Positions 54,490-63,043 of a stretch of DNA of 64,000 bases are shown here, piece by piece. Source of the DNA: SB11 sp965249955. GTDB lineage: Bacteria; Bacteroidota; Bacteroidia; UBA8524. The stretch spans positions 3,224,001 through 3,288,000 of the forward strand of contig OZ252261.1 in assembly GCA_965249955.1 (NCBI GenBank), read 5' to 3'. Positions within the stretch are counted from its first letter, which is position 1; each line of letters opens with the position of its first letter. The notes under the pieces were generated by a model. It was not told the DNA's origin. It searched no databases and saw only the letters and a program-made list of their open reading frames with translations. The translations under genes and the position numbers were made by a program.

Positions 54490-55332
54490 ATGCCCGAAAT
54501 GTTTATTGATCAAATGGGACGAAAAGTAATGCTAAATGGCACACCTAAGCGCATTGTATCAATAGTTCCCAGTCAAACAGAACTTCTTTTTGATTTAGGG
54601 TTATGTAATGATGTGGTAGGTATTACATGGTTTTGCATACATCCTGCGCACCATTTTAATGCTACAACAAAAGTTGGCGGAACAAAAAAGTTGGATTTTG
54701 AGCGTATTGCTGCCCTTAAACCTGATTTGATTATTGGCAATAAAGAAGAAAACGAAAAAAGTCAAATAGAGGAATTGGAAAAGCACTACCCTGTGTGGAT
54801 GAGCGATATCAAAAACCTTGATGATGCCCTTTTGATGATAAAAATGTTAGGTGAAATAACCGAGAAAGGGGAGGAGGCACACGAGCTTTGCGGGAGAATA
54901 ATTGATGGGTTTGCCCAATTGTATAACCAAACCAATACAGTAAAAACCCGTGCGGCATACCTTATTTGGCGCAACCCTTATATGGGAGTAAGCAGCGATA
55001 CTTTTATTGATGAGATGATGAAACAGTGCGGTTTGGTAAATGTATTAAAAAACTTTAGCCCTAAAACTAAAGCTAACGATATAGAAAGCCTACGCTATCC
55101 TATATTATCTATAGACGAATTGAAAGAGCTTAACCCTGAGGTTGTACTACTATCAACAGAGCCATTTCCGTTTAAAGAAAAACATATAGCCGAGATAGGA
55201 GAAGCATTGCCCAATGCCCAAATACACCTTGCCGATGGCGAAATGTTTAGTTGGTACGGCAGTCGCTTGCAACATAGCCCCACATACTTTAGTACCTTAA
55301 TGAAAAATATAGGCATACCTGCTTTAGCTTAA
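54490..55332 (+). CDS. BtuF-like helical-backbone metal-receptor protein without signal peptide
   Basis: A 280-residue protein of the class-III periplasmic binding-protein family used for vitamin B12, haem and siderophores (TPKRIVSIVPSQTELLFDLGL, GVSSDTFIDEMMKQCG). No signal peptide or lipobox is present: the sequence begins MPEMFIDQMGRK. So it may act in the cytoplasm or use an unrecognised export route. No ABC permease or ATPase gene is adjacent. A cobalamin adenosyltransferase is elsewhere in the window, but a functional link is only inference. Confidence 0.82.
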   Translation: MPEMFIDQMGRKVMLNGTPKRIVSIVPSQTELLFDLGLCNDVVGITWFCIHPAHHFNATTKVGGTKKLDFERIAALKPDLIIGNKEENEKSQIEELEKHYPVWMSDIKNLDDALLMIKMLGEITEKGEEAHELCGRIIDGFAQLYNQTNTVKTRAAYLIWRNPYMGVSSDTFIDEMMKQCGLVNVLKNFSPKTKANDIESLRYPILSIDELKELNPEVVLLSTEPFPFKEKHIAEIGEALPNAQIHLADGEMFSWYGSRLQHSPTYFSTLMKNIGIPALA

Positions 55333-55382
55333 AAAGCTTACATAATAGCCTTTGCAATGGGCTAACTCCTATCAAAAATTTG

Positions 55383-55390
55383 TACTTTTG
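55383..55390 (+). promoter_or_regulatory. Minus-7 promoter box before the small membrane protein
   Basis: TACTTTTG matches TAnnTTTG and ends 29 nt before the ATG at 55420. Confidence 0.38.
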
Positions 55391-55419
55391 CCCCTCTTTT
55401 TTTAGTAAACACCCTTTGT

Positions 55420-55752
55420 ATGAATTTTGGAATACCCAAAAAGTTTATCTATATATCACTGGCACTACTTGCCTTTAATATGTATGCCGCCAGTACCACG
55501 TATGTAGCAAGTACTGAGCATAACAACTTTTATAAAATTGCTTATATCACCTTTCCGTTTTGGGGAGCAGTAATGGCAGGTTCGTTATTAGGCTTTTTGG
55601 TATTACTGTTTCCTACCAAACAACAATACAGGGCTGAAATAAAATACACCCGTTCAAAAATTGTAGGCATACTAATAGCCAACCTAGTATTTGTATTGTT
55701 ATACATATACAAACTGTTTGAATTTTACGGAACCACAGCCGCCAATGGATAA
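55420..55752 (+). CDS. Small membrane protein of unknown function
   Basis: A 110-residue protein with three predicted membrane helices (about 7-25, 38-62 and 78-98) and positively charged loops. No family is recognised. Its stop codon overlaps the start of the CoA-transferase gene (ATGGATAA), so the two are probably translated in sequence from one message. Confidence 0.7.
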   Translation: MNFGIPKKFIYISLALLAFNMYAASTTYVASTEHNNFYKIAYITFPFWGAVMAGSLLGFLVLLFPTKQQYRAEIKYTRSKIVGILIANLVFVLLYIYKLFEFYGTTAANG

Positions 55753-56818
55753 GCCCCTACAAGGTTTAAAAGTTATTGAATTGGCCAGCGTATTGGCAGG
55801 CCCTGCCGTTGGTATGTTTTTGGCCGAACTGGGAGCGCAAGTAACCAAAATAGAAAACCCCAATACAGGTGGTGATGTTACCCGAAACTGGAAATTGCCT
55901 ACCGAAGATGCCAACAGCCCTATATCAGCCTACTTTTGTGCCGTAAACTGGGGTAAAGAACATATATTTTTAGATTTAAAAACCGAAGAAGGCAAACAGC
56001 AAGTGTATCAACTGTGCCAAACAGCTGATATTGTGGTAGCCAACTATAAACCGGGTGATGCTAAAAAACTGGGTATGGACTACGATACCCTAAAAGCCAT
56101 TAACCCCAAGCTAATATTTGCCGAACTTACAGGGTATGGAAACACCGATCCTCGCGCTGCTTTTGATGTGATACTGCAAGCCGAAACCGGCTATATGTAT
56201 ATGAACGGCACACTCGAAAGCGCACCACTAAAAATGCCCGTAGCCCTTATGGATTTACTGGCTGCCCACCAACTGAAACAAGGCATACTGCTTGCCCTTT
56301 GGGAAAAAGAAAAAACAGGAAAAGGGTGCCATGTAAGCACCAACCTGTTTGATGCAGGTTTGGCTATGCTTAGTAATCAAGCAACAAATTGGCTAATGGC
56401 AGGCCATATACCACAACCTATGGGCAGTGCTCACCCCAATATTTGCCCTTATGGCGATATACTGGTATGTGCCGACGGTAAAAAAATAGTACTAGCCGCA
56501 GGTACAGAGCATCAGTTTGACGTGTTGTGTAAAATATTGGGAAATGCTGCATTGGCGCAAGACCCTCGTTTTACAACCAACCCGCAACGGGTAACACACC
56601 GTGTAGAGTTAGTGCCTGAGTTAAATAAACTTTCGGCCAACTTCGCTGGTGATGATTTATTACTTCAATTGCAAACCGCCAAAGTACCCGCAGGGGCTAT
56701 ACTAAATATGCAACAGGTATTTGAAAACCCCCAAGCGCAAGCAATGGTGATAGAAGAAGATATGGACGGGGTGAAAACTAAGCGCGTGAAGACGGTAGGG
56801 TTTACATTATCATCTTAA
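55745..56818 (+). CDS. CaiB/BaiF-type class-III CoA-transferase
   Basis: A 357-residue class-III CoA-transferase that moves coenzyme A between carboxylic acids. The conserved catalytic aspartate is D141 in FDVILQAETGYM, and the family start KPLQGLKVIELASVLAGP is present, with TGYGN and PNICPYGDI further on. Substrates are unknown. I place the start at the ATG at 55745, which overlaps the stop of the preceding gene by 8 nt. The next gene starts 2 bp after its stop. Confidence 0.9.
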   Translation: MDKPLQGLKVIELASVLAGPAVGMFLAELGAQVTKIENPNTGGDVTRNWKLPTEDANSPISAYFCAVNWGKEHIFLDLKTEEGKQQVYQLCQTADIVVANYKPGDAKKLGMDYDTLKAINPKLIFAELTGYGNTDPRAAFDVILQAETGYMYMNGTLESAPLKMPVALMDLLAAHQLKQGILLALWEKEKTGKGCHVSTNLFDAGLAMLSNQATNWLMAGHIPQPMGSAHPNICPYGDILVCADGKKIVLAAGTEHQFDVLCKILGNAALAQDPRFTTNPQRVTHRVELVPELNKLSANFAGDDLLLQLQTAKVPAGAILNMQQVFENPQAQAMVIEEDMDGVKTKRVKTVGFTLSS

Positions 56819-56820
56819 CT

Positions 56821-57561
56821 ATGAATTGGTGGTCTGAAAAATTACTTTCAATAAGTCTTCAAGCAGTATTATTTGGTCTGTTGTTTTACTTCTTCCCAAA
56901 AAAGAAATCAAAAATACAAACTGATAAAACTCTTGTTGAATTATCTATAGAATTTAAAAAATTCTATTTAGTATCTTCATTACTAATCTTTGTTTTAATA
57001 ACAATATTAGCTATACTTTTTACGTACACTTTTAACTTTATAAGTGGAATAAAATTTTCTTATATTAAAGATGCTCTAATTTTAGTAAAGCCTGATTTAT
57101 GGTCGTGGGGACTTGCAGGAGGTGTATTGTCTTTTGGAGTATCCTATAAAATATCAATTTGGCTAACTAAGCTATACCTTAAAGATAAATTTAACGATTA
57201 TATAGCTTACAGTAATATAATGGCGGGGCTAGATACAGACAAGATAATGCAATTTTTAAGTCCTGTATTTATTGCATTTAGTTTGTTCTTAGCCATAATT
57301 ACCTCAGGCTCTTCAACCGTTTTGTATAATGATAGAATAGAGGTTGATTATTATTTCTCGTTTTCAAAAAAAGTATACCAATACACCGACGTTGTAAAAA
57401 TTAAAGAAATTGAAGGTGAAAGCAAAAATCGCTTTGAGATTACTTTTAACGATGGTAAAGTTTGGAACTCAGCTCAAAATGGATTTAGTGATTACTATAA
57501 AGATTTAGAAATAGTCGATATCATTGAAGAAAAAACATCAGATGAGATATGGGAGGAATAA
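56821..57561 (+). CDS. Four-helix membrane protein with PH-like domain
   Basis: A 246-residue protein with four predicted membrane helices (about 8-25, 50-75, 97-115 and 140-162) and a C-terminal soluble part from about 165 (DRIEVDYYFSFSKKVYQYTDVVKI...ITFNDGKVWNS) that looks like a small bacterial PH-type domain. No named family is recognised. Its sequence is visibly more AT-rich than its neighbours. It begins 2 bp after the CoA-transferase stop, suggesting coexpression, although it may be a later insertion. Confidence 0.7.
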   Translation: MNWWSEKLLSISLQAVLFGLLFYFFPKKKSKIQTDKTLVELSIEFKKFYLVSSLLIFVLITILAILFTYTFNFISGIKFSYIKDALILVKPDLWSWGLAGGVLSFGVSYKISIWLTKLYLKDKFNDYIAYSNIMAGLDTDKIMQFLSPVFIAFSLFLAIITSGSSTVLYNDRIEVDYYFSFSKKVYQYTDVVKIKEIEGESKNRFEITFNDGKVWNSAQNGFSDYYKDLEIVDIIEEKTSDEIWEE

Positions 57562-57592
57562 GCCATAATTTCCCTTTCGTAAAACTTAATGG

Positions 57593-57600
57593 TATCTTTG
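57593..57600 (+). promoter_or_regulatory. Minus-7 promoter box of map
   Basis: TATCTTTG matches TAnnTTTG and ends 16 nt before the map ATG. Confidence 0.45.
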
Positions 57601-57616
57601 CAGTTTATAGTATATA

Positions 57617-58444
57617 ATGGCCATTGTAATAAAAACCCCAGAGCAAATTGAAGGCATTAGGCAAAGCAGTTTATTAGCAGCTACTACCCTAAAATACCTT
57701 GAGCAATTTGTAATACCCGGAAACACCACCGAATTTATTGATAAAAAATGCGACGAATTTGTTCGCGATAATAATGCTGTAGCAGCCACTAAAGGCTACA
57801 AAGGTTATAAACATTCAAGTTGTATTAGTCCCAACGATGTTATTTGCCACGGAGTACCCGGTAAATACGAGTTGCGTGATGGTGATATAGTAAATATTGA
57901 TGTTACCACCATACTTAATGGCTACTTTGGCGATACCTGCAAAATGTACGAAGTAGGAAATGTAACCGACTACGCTAAAAAATTGGTGCAAACTACCAAA
58001 GAGTGTTTGTTTTTAGGTATCGAGCAAAGCACTGAAGGCAACTTTTTAGGTAATATTGGTTACGCAATAAACCAGCACTCTATAAAAAACCATTACAGTG
58101 TTGTGTATGAATTTTGCGGACACGGTGTGGGGCTTAAATTTCACGAAGACCCCGAAGTAGCCCACATTGCCGATAAAAACACAGGCCCCAAACTAAAAGC
58201 AGGCATGGTATTTACCATAGAACCGATGATAAATGCAGGTAAAGCTCGCTCTAAAGTTGACCGTAGAGATGGTTGGACTGCACGTACTATTGATGGTAAA
58301 CTAAGTGCACAGTTTGAGCATACCATATTGGTAACCACGGGCAAACCAGTAGCCCTTACCGATATTGATAACGAATTGGTAGCCGCAGGCATTTGCCAAA
58401 CCTACGAGGATGCTATGGCCAATTGGGTTGTTGCCGCCAAGTAA
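57617..58444 (+). CDS. map: Methionine aminopeptidase, type I
   Basis: A 275-residue enzyme that removes the initiator methionine from new proteins. Metal ligands are D95, D106, H169, E202 and E234, and the additional active-site histidine is H78 (VICHGVP). It is slightly longer than E. coli Map, with an insertion around KTPEQIEGIRQSSLL. It lacks the N-terminal zinc-finger region of other forms. The following gene starts 41 bp later on the same strand. Confidence 0.96.
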   Translation: MAIVIKTPEQIEGIRQSSLLAATTLKYLEQFVIPGNTTEFIDKKCDEFVRDNNAVAATKGYKGYKHSSCISPNDVICHGVPGKYELRDGDIVNIDVTTILNGYFGDTCKMYEVGNVTDYAKKLVQTTKECLFLGIEQSTEGNFLGNIGYAINQHSIKNHYSVVYEFCGHGVGLKFHEDPEVAHIADKNTGPKLKAGMVFTIEPMINAGKARSKVDRRDGWTARTIDGKLSAQFEHTILVTTGKPVALTDIDNELVAAGICQTYEDAMANWVVAAK

Positions 58445-58485
58445 CACATACAATAGCTATCTTCGCTACAACGCACCTACTTGCT

Positions 58486-60009
58486 GTGAACCACAATAAC
58501 TACTATTTTCTAAAACACCTTGCCAAGCAACTGGATAGTCTTTTGCACGAAGCCTTGTTTGTTGAGGCTTACAGCACATCAAAACAAGAAATATGGTTGT
58601 TGTTTAAGCTAAACACAGGCAACTACTTCGCTTTTAAAATTAACTACATACAAAAAGACACCGTACTTTCTTTCCCTGCCGATTATAATGTGCCCAAGCA
58701 CAAGCAAGCCCAGTTTAGGCAACTACTATCGCAAAGGGTAGCCAAAGTAGTGCAACAACCCTTCGAGCGTAGTTTTTATATTCAGTTTGACAATGAAGCG
58801 ATATTATTAATAAAGCTGTTTGGCAAAAACGGCAATGTAATATTGTTTGAAAACGGAGCGAATACCGAAGTATTTCGCAGCCAGCTAAAAGCTGATAATA
58901 CATTAACATTAGCGGAAGCCTTGCAAAGCAAAACCTTTGCAGTACAAGATATTTTAGTCCAAACATCCATAGACCAAGTGGCAAAGAAACTGCCATTTTT
59001 TCCTCCCGATGCTTTAGAAGCATTAAAAGCAGGGGCTTCAACCGAAGCGGTTTTAAATAAGCTGGAAAAAGAAGAGTTTTATATCAGCAAAGTAGAGGAC
59101 GAATACCAACTACGTTTTTTTAGTGATGGTGAAGAATTGGGACAGTACAATACACCCGTTGATGCCCTAAACGATTTTGCCCGTTTGTATTTGGGCAAAT
59201 ACTTTTTTGATGATAAAAAGCACCGCATACTGCAAGGGCTTATCCAAAAAAGGGATAAGCTGGAAAAAGCAGCGGCATCGAAAAGACTTAAGCTCAAAAA
59301 AATAGAAACACAAACGCCTTACAAGCACATAGCCGATATACTAATGGCCAATTTGCATCAATTACAAAAAGGATTGACGGAAACTAGGCAGCTAAACTTT
59401 TATAACGATACTGAAATCGATATTAAGCTGAAAAAAGACCTTAGTCCGCAAGAGAATGCCCAAAACTATTACCGCAAAGCAAAAAATCAGGTTAAAGAAG
59501 AAGAAATTTTAAAAACACAATTGCAGCAAGCCGAAGACGAGTTGTTTTTAGTGTTACAACAAATTGAAGATGCCGAGCAAGCCGACAACGGCAAACAACT
59601 GCGTGGGTTTGAAAAAGAAAACAAAGACCAACTAGCACCTGAAAAGCCTAGCCTTTTTAAAGAATTTCCGTTTAAAGGATATACCATTTGGGTAGGCAAA
59701 AACTCTCAAAACAACGATTTGCTTACTATGAAGCACGCTGCCAAAAACGATATTTGGCTGCACGCACGCGGCATGGCAGGCTCGCACGTGGTAATAAAAA
59801 CCAAAGCAGGACAAACTCTTCCTGTTGATGTGCTAGAGTATGCAGCATCAATAGCTGCTTATTTCTCAAAAGGGCGCACCGATAGTCTTTGCCCCGTTAT
59901 TTATACCGAAAAAAAGTATGTGCGTAAAATAAAAGGAGCACCCGCAGGGCAGGTAGTAGTGGATAAAGAAAATACCCTACTGGTAAAACCTGCTTTTATT
60001 GATGGCTAG
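58486..60009 (+). CDS. NFACT-family RNA-binding protein, RqcH-like
   Basis: A 507-residue NFACT protein (formerly fibronectin-binding protein A). The start is the GTG at 58486, which opens the conserved VNHNNYYFLKHLAKQL segment. NFACT-N (about 1-190), a coiled-coil middle (about 270-390, rich in Lys and Gln) and NFACT-R (about 395-507, NDIWLHARGMAGSHV) follow. RqcH proteins bind stalled large ribosomal subunits and add alanine tails for ribosome rescue; activity in this organism is inferred. A TATCTTCG, one base from the promoter consensus, lies upstream. The alternative name FbpA suggests adhesion, which I consider less likely. Confidence 0.9.
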   Translation: MNHNNYYFLKHLAKQLDSLLHEALFVEAYSTSKQEIWLLFKLNTGNYFAFKINYIQKDTVLSFPADYNVPKHKQAQFRQLLSQRVAKVVQQPFERSFYIQFDNEAILLIKLFGKNGNVILFENGANTEVFRSQLKADNTLTLAEALQSKTFAVQDILVQTSIDQVAKKLPFFPPDALEALKAGASTEAVLNKLEKEEFYISKVEDEYQLRFFSDGEELGQYNTPVDALNDFARLYLGKYFFDDKKHRILQGLIQKRDKLEKAAASKRLKLKKIETQTPYKHIADILMANLHQLQKGLTETRQLNFYNDTEIDIKLKKDLSPQENAQNYYRKAKNQVKEEEILKTQLQQAEDELFLVLQQIEDAEQADNGKQLRGFEKENKDQLAPEKPSLFKEFPFKGYTIWVGKNSQNNDLLTMKHAAKNDIWLHARGMAGSHVVIKTKAGQTLPVDVLEYAASIAAYFSKGRTDSLCPVIYTEKKYVRKIKGAPAGQVVVDKENTLLVKPAFIDG

Positions 60010-60024
60010 TCCGTTAAACTACAT

Positions 60025-60107
60025 AAAGTGAGTGAACACTCACTTTTGCTAAAATTCACCCTAAAAACACGTCTTTTTATTGAATAAAAAGTGAGTAATC
60101 ACTTTTT
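60025..60107. repeat. Dispersed TGAGT-palindrome repeat, copy B
   Basis: It contains AAAGTGAGTG-AA-CACTCACTTT (60025-60046, perfect 10-2-10) and AAAAAGTGA-GTAA-TCACTTTTT (60086-60107). The 73 bp from 60025 to 60097 align with the reverse complement of 34921-34992. It lies between the converging RqcH-like and HtrA genes. Confidence 0.65.
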
Positions 60108-60140
60108 TAAGTGTGTTGAACAAATTTTCTTAAGTATTTG

Positions 60141-60193
60141 GTCGAGCAGACGCTCTATTATTTTGGGCACAAGCTGACGCTTGCGCCGGCAAG
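60141..60193. repeat. REP-like palindromic repeat, copy 2
   Basis: Hairpins GAGC-AGAC-GCTC (60144-60155) and GGCACAAGC-TGAC-GCTTGCGCC (60166-60187, one mismatch). It aligns with copy 1 at 26640-26693 over about 50 bp, including the internal ATTATT and terminal GG(C)A(G)GGG parts. Confidence 0.6.
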
Positions 60194-60256
60194 GGTTCAT
60201 TTCCTCATTATGCTGAACTTGTCTCGCTCTACATTTCACATGAATTGGTCATTGAG

Positions 60257-60277
60257 ACCCTGAACTAAATTCAGGGT
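60257..60277. repeat. Hairpin at the htrA 3' end
   Basis: ACCCTGAA-CTAAA-TTCAGGGT lies 2 bp beyond the htrA stop. It has no U run on the minus strand. Repeats of this type are common in Bacteroidetes intergenic regions. Confidence 0.5.
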
Positions 60278-60279
60278 GA

Positions 60280-61713
60280 CTAATAATAAAAGAAAGAGTA
60301 AAATCCTTTAGTACCATTGGGGTGTATACCCTCAATAGTTATTTGGCCTTTTACACGTTCAAAATCTTTTATAAAACTGTTCACGTCGTTGTATTCAACT
60401 TTGTTTAGGGCTACAAATACAAAGCCCTCGGGGATACCCATTTTGCGTATACGGCCGTTACGAATGTTGCTTACCTTAAAACCACCTTTTATTTTATAGC
60501 GTTCTTTTTCAACTTTCGATACGGGCTCAAAATCAGCACCCAAAACAGTTGATGTAATGCTTTGCTTTTCAATTACCTCAGTAGTTCCGTCTCGGTTGGT
60601 AAGCGTTAGGGTGAATGTCTTTTCAACACCTTTTCTAAGTACAATAACCTCAATTTTATCACCCGGGCGGCGGTAGGCTATTTGCTCGTCAAACTCGGCT
60701 TTGCTGTTTACCGTTTTACCTTTAACCTTTATAATCACATCACCCTCGTTAATGCCTGCTTTGCTGGCAGGGCTGCCTTGCTGTAATACATTTACATACA
60801 CACCATCGTTAAGGCTTAATTTTTCTGATAAATCGCCGTCAATATCCCTTACTTGCATACCTGTAAAGGCGCGTTGTACTTCGCCAAAATCAATAATATC
60901 TTTTACTATTTTGCCCACAATATTAGCGGGAATAGCAAAACCATAACCGTTGTACGATCCTGTTTTGCTCACAATAGCTGTATTAATACCTATTAACTCA
61001 CCAGAAGCATTTACCAATGCACCACCGCTGTTTCCGGGGTTAATGGCTGCATCAGTTTGTATAAAAGATTCTATTGGGAATTGATTATCAACTATGCTGA
61101 TATTACGGCCTTTGGCACTAACAATACCTGCCGTTACTGTGCTGGTAAGGTTAAATGGATTGCCAACTGCCAATACCCACTCGCCAATTTTTAAGTTTTC
61201 AGAATTACCTATTTTAATATTTGGCAATTTTTTAGCTTCAATTTTCAGTACAGCAAGGTCGGTACTGGGGTCGTCGCCTACAATTTTGGCAACAAAACTC
61301 TTTTTATTGTTGTTCAGCACTACCTCAATTTGGTCGGCACCGTCAATTACGTGGTGGTTGGTAACAATATAGCCGTCCTCGCTAATTATCACTCCCGAAC
61401 CCGAACTTGATACAGGCCCCATACTGCCAAAGGGATCCCAACCAAACCATCCATCCCAAGCACTACGTTGTTGTCCTATTGATGTTGTTTTTATAAACAC
61501 TACGGCAGGGGTAGCTTCTTCACTGGCCTTTACAAAATCGGGCACACCCAGTGCAGCTTCGCTTCGGTAGTTTACCCTTTCGGCTTGGGTGTAAGTATCA
61601 CTATTTTTGTGGAAACTAGCGGTTTTTGTATTGTTGGTTAAAGAAAACATCCATGCGCCGGCAAAACCGCTAATCAATCCGGCAGAAGCTAAAATCAAAA
61701 CTTTCTTCATCAT
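60280..61713 (-). CDS. HtrA/DegQ-type periplasmic serine protease
   Basis: A 477-residue protease with an N-terminal membrane or signal segment (MMKKVLILASAGLISGFAGA). The catalytic triad is H121 (TNHHVID), D152 (PSTDLAVL) and S229 (NPGNSGG). Two PDZ domains follow (about 280-370 and 385-475). Such proteases degrade or refold damaged envelope proteins. The length suits DegP/DegQ; without an uncut anchor assignment I do not choose between periplasmic and membrane-tethered. A hairpin follows the stop, and a good promoter precedes the gene. Confidence 0.95.
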   Translation of the reverse strand: MMKKVLILASAGLISGFAGAWMFSLTNNTKTASFHKNSDTYTQAERVNYRSEAALGVPDFVKASEEATPAVVFIKTTSIGQQRSAWDGWFGWDPFGSMGPVSSSGSGVIISEDGYIVTNHHVIDGADQIEVVLNNNKKSFVAKIVGDDPSTDLAVLKIEAKKLPNIKIGNSENLKIGEWVLAVGNPFNLTSTVTAGIVSAKGRNISIVDNQFPIESFIQTDAAINPGNSGGALVNASGELIGINTAIVSKTGSYNGYGFAIPANIVGKIVKDIIDFGEVQRAFTGMQVRDIDGDLSEKLSLNDGVYVNVLQQGSPASKAGINEGDVIIKVKGKTVNSKAEFDEQIAYRRPGDKIEVIVLRKGVEKTFTLTLTNRDGTTEVIEKQSITSTVLGADFEPVSKVEKERYKIKGGFKVSNIRNGRIRKMGIPEGFVFVALNKVEYNDVNSFIKDFERVKGQITIEGIHPNGTKGFYSFFYY

Positions 61714-61732
61714 ACTACTAAAACCTTAAATA

Positions 61733-61763
61733 CAAATTTATAAGTATATGTAAATCTATCAAA
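61733..61763 (-). promoter_or_regulatory. Promoter of htrA
   Basis: On the minus strand, TTTG (61760-61763), a 19-nt spacer and TAAATTTG (61733-61740), ending 19 nt before the start at 61713. Both elements match the Bacteroidetes consensus. Confidence 0.6.
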
Positions 61764-61793
61764 ATGCGCGCCAATAGGCAATAGTTTGGCAAT

Positions 61794-61825
61794 AAAAAAG
61801 CCGATAAATTTATTTATCGGCTTTT
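61794..61825 (-). terminator. Intrinsic terminator after the DUF1573 gene
   Basis: A 13-bp stem (AAAAGCCGATAAA with TTTATCGGCTTTT) and loop TTTA, with an A run on the plus strand that gives the U tail on the minus strand. Confidence 0.87.
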
Positions 61826-61847
61826 GGTTAATACTTTTATAAGGTAC

Positions 61848-62951
61848 CTAATACTTTAGTGCATTAGGGTTGGTTACAATTTCGGCATTAAAACCAATCC
61901 GTAGTTCGGGTGTTATAGGGTCGTTACTGATAATATAAATGTATTTATCTTGTATACCGTCTCTACCTGCCGAGTAAAATTTACCCCGAACAATGGCAGT
62001 CTCACCGCGTTTTATCTCGTTTTTATCAATAACAGATGCTGTGCAACCGCAAGTTGTATTTACACTGCGTATTAGCAATTTCTTTTTACCTGTATTGGTA
62101 ATAGTATATTGAAAATCAATAGAATCACCTTTTAGTATTTTTCCTAAGTACAGCATTTGTGCATCCACTTGTATTTTGGGTGCTTTTTCAAGTTGCCTTT
62201 TACTCATTTTCGGAAATTGTTCTCTTACATGAATTTGAGCATATATAGGTATATTACTTGTATAAGGCGAATCGTTAGTGTTTAGGTAAAACACATAATT
62301 TTTCTCGCCCCATTTTTGGGCTGCCTTAGTATGAAACTTGGCTTTTATTATAGTTTCTTCTTTGGGTTTAATGCGCAAGTAGGGTACTTCAAAGTTTATA
62401 TATTCAGGTACATTCATTACACTACTAATGTATACGTCTCTGTCGCTTTGGTTAAATAGTTTAAATTCTGACGAGTCAATTTCGCCCATAAAGCTTTCAC
62501 CAAACACCAAAAAGTTATTATCTATGCGCAAACGTCCAAACTCAAGTGGATATTTCTCAGTAATATCAAACGGGCGAGGTATAACACTACCTCTAAAAGT
62601 TAGTGTCATTGATGAAGGTATACCGTTGGTACGTGCATATACCACTTTTTCAAAAGGGCCACCCAAATTAGTAGGGTCGAAAATGGCTTTTATATAACCT
62701 TCGCCCCCCGGTGGAATTGAATCTTTAGACCATTCGGGTTGTGTGCAACCGCAACTGGGCTTAACTTCGGTTAAAACCAAAGGTTGGTCGCCCATATTTT
62801 TTACTTTATATATGGTTTCCACAGTACCATCCAACTCATTAATTTCGCCAAAATCATGGTCGTATTTCAAAAATAATGCTTTGGGTTGTGCCAGTAGTGT
62901 GGGTAGTGTAAATGTGGCTATAACAGCACTTAATATTAACTTCTTCATCAT
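61848..62951 (-). CDS. DUF1573 exported protein
   Basis: A 367-residue protein with a signal peptide (MMKKLILSAVIATFTLPTLLA) and two DUF1573 (Ig-like, HYDIN-type) domains: about 30-140 (SCGCTQPEWSKDSIPPGGEGYI) and about 260-355 (TTCGCTASVIDKNEIKRGET). Each has the CGCT motif. A Bacteroidetes family with no demonstrated biochemical activity. A terminator follows. I place the start at 62951; an ATG at 62972 would add seven residues before the signal. Confidence 0.88.
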   Translation of the reverse strand: MMKKLILSAVIATFTLPTLLAQPKALFLKYDHDFGEINELDGTVETIYKVKNMGDQPLVLTEVKPSCGCTQPEWSKDSIPPGGEGYIKAIFDPTNLGGPFEKVVYARTNGIPSSMTLTFRGSVIPRPFDITEKYPLEFGRLRIDNNFLVFGESFMGEIDSSEFKLFNQSDRDVYISSVMNVPEYINFEVPYLRIKPKEETIIKAKFHTKAAQKWGEKNYVFYLNTNDSPYTSNIPIYAQIHVREQFPKMSKRQLEKAPKIQVDAQMLYLGKILKGDSIDFQYTITNTGKKKLLIRSVNTTCGCTASVIDKNEIKRGETAIVRGKFYSAGRDGIQDKYIYIISNDPITPELRIGFNAEIVTNPNALKY

Positions 62952-63007
62952 AATCAGTATACTCTCTTGCAAATATTGTTCCCCTAATTGGTTTAAGAAA
63001 GATGTTT

Positions 63008-63039
63008 TTTGCGCAAATACCGTTGCTTTGCTAACTTTG
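63008..63039 (+). promoter_or_regulatory. Promoter of ruvB
   Basis: TTTG (63008-63011), a 20-nt spacer and TAACTTTG (63032-63039). The box ends 4 nt before the GTG start codon. Confidence 0.65.
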
Positions 63040-63043
63040 AAAA

